Assembly: GCA_045633505.1 (NCBI GenBank)
Contig: JAZQYK010000068.1
Span: 1-5,475 of the forward strand
Direction of reading: 5' to 3'
DNA: 5,475 bases
Source of the DNA: Fimenecus sp045633505
GTDB lineage: Bacteria > Bacillota > Clostridia > Oscillospirales > Acutalibacteraceae
A program made the position numbers and the translations under genes. The notes below the pieces were generated by a model. The model searched no databases. It was not told the DNA's origin and saw only the letters and a list, made by a program, of their open reading frames with translations. Below, piece after piece: positions 5,391-5,475 of the stretch (positions within the stretch are counted from its first letter, which is position 1; each line of letters opens with the position of its first letter).

Positions 5391-5475
5391 TCCCCTGAAA
5401 GGGGAGCTGTCGAGCGTATGCGAGACTGAGGGGTTTGTTGTTTAATTGAATAACCCCTCTGTCACTTCGTGACAT
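5391..5475. repeat. Palindromic interspersed repeat, copy 2 (cut by window end)
   Basis: Bases 5392-5475 are identical to bases 1-84 in the same orientation, 84 of 84. The copy is cut by the window edge just before the right-hand terminal inverted repeat. The base before it (T5391, and C5390 before that) also fits the inverted repeat as judged from the right end of copy 1 (A100, G101), so the full terminal repeat may be 17 bp (CTCCCC...GGGGAG). The flanking sequence, GGTTCTCGG, differs from anything beside copy 1. Confidence 0.9.

Noticed and set aside
1..5475. CRISPR array, tRNA, prophage, toxin-antitoxin or defence genes
   Set aside because: The only long repeat is two copies 5.39 kb apart, no cloverleaf was seen in the gene-free stretches, and all sizeable coding frames are accounted for by six ordinary genes.

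Overview
The window looks like a stretch of Firmicutes (Clostridia) chromosome, most likely from a gut-type low-to-moderate GC relative of Ruminococcaceae/Oscillospiraceae. The reasons are strong AGGAGG-type ribosome binding sites, canonical TTGAAA/TATAAT-type promoters, the compact rpsF-ssb-rpsR operon, an SSB with an acidic Asp-rich ...PF tail, and a Zn-ligand-bearing S18. The taxon is an inference; no rRNA or other phylogenetic marker was tested.

Layout: (1) 1-323 has no gene. It holds a palindromic interspersed repeat (1-99), a 12-bp palindrome, a strong bidirectional terminator (164-195) and a second hairpin (230-253). (2) 324-2467, minus strand: a two-gene operon for a NatAB/YhaQP-like ABC exporter, ATPase first and then permease, with a 4-bp ATGA overlap. 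The ATPase probably starts at a TTG codon. (3) 2468-2634: a divergent intergenic region with one good sigma-A-type promoter for each direction and AT-rich direct repeats between them. (4) 2635-4092, plus strand: a polytopic membrane protein of the O-antigen ligase/polymerase (Wzy_C) type, standing alone with no other polysaccharide genes in view. (5) 4081-5274, plus strand: the conserved S6-SSB-S18 operon. Its promoter -35 box overlaps the ligase stop codon and sits inside a hairpin; it has a structured leader of about 84 nt, three near-identical ribosome binding sites with 8-nt spacing, and a clear intrinsic terminator after rpsR. (6) 5275-5475: AT-rich spacer with a short direct repeat, then the first 85 bases of a second copy of the same repeat that opens the window.

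The genes fall into three independent units: an efflux-type ABC transporter, a cell-surface polysaccharide enzyme, and a translation/replication housekeeping operon. Nothing suggests a phage, plasmid, CRISPR or defence system. The least ordinary items are the identical repeat at both ends (84 of 84 bases, which could also make this sequence look falsely circular), the tandem duplication of the SSB C-terminal tip, and the nested promoter/hairpin with a possibly switchable leader ahead of rpsF. I did not find a convincing undescribed system.
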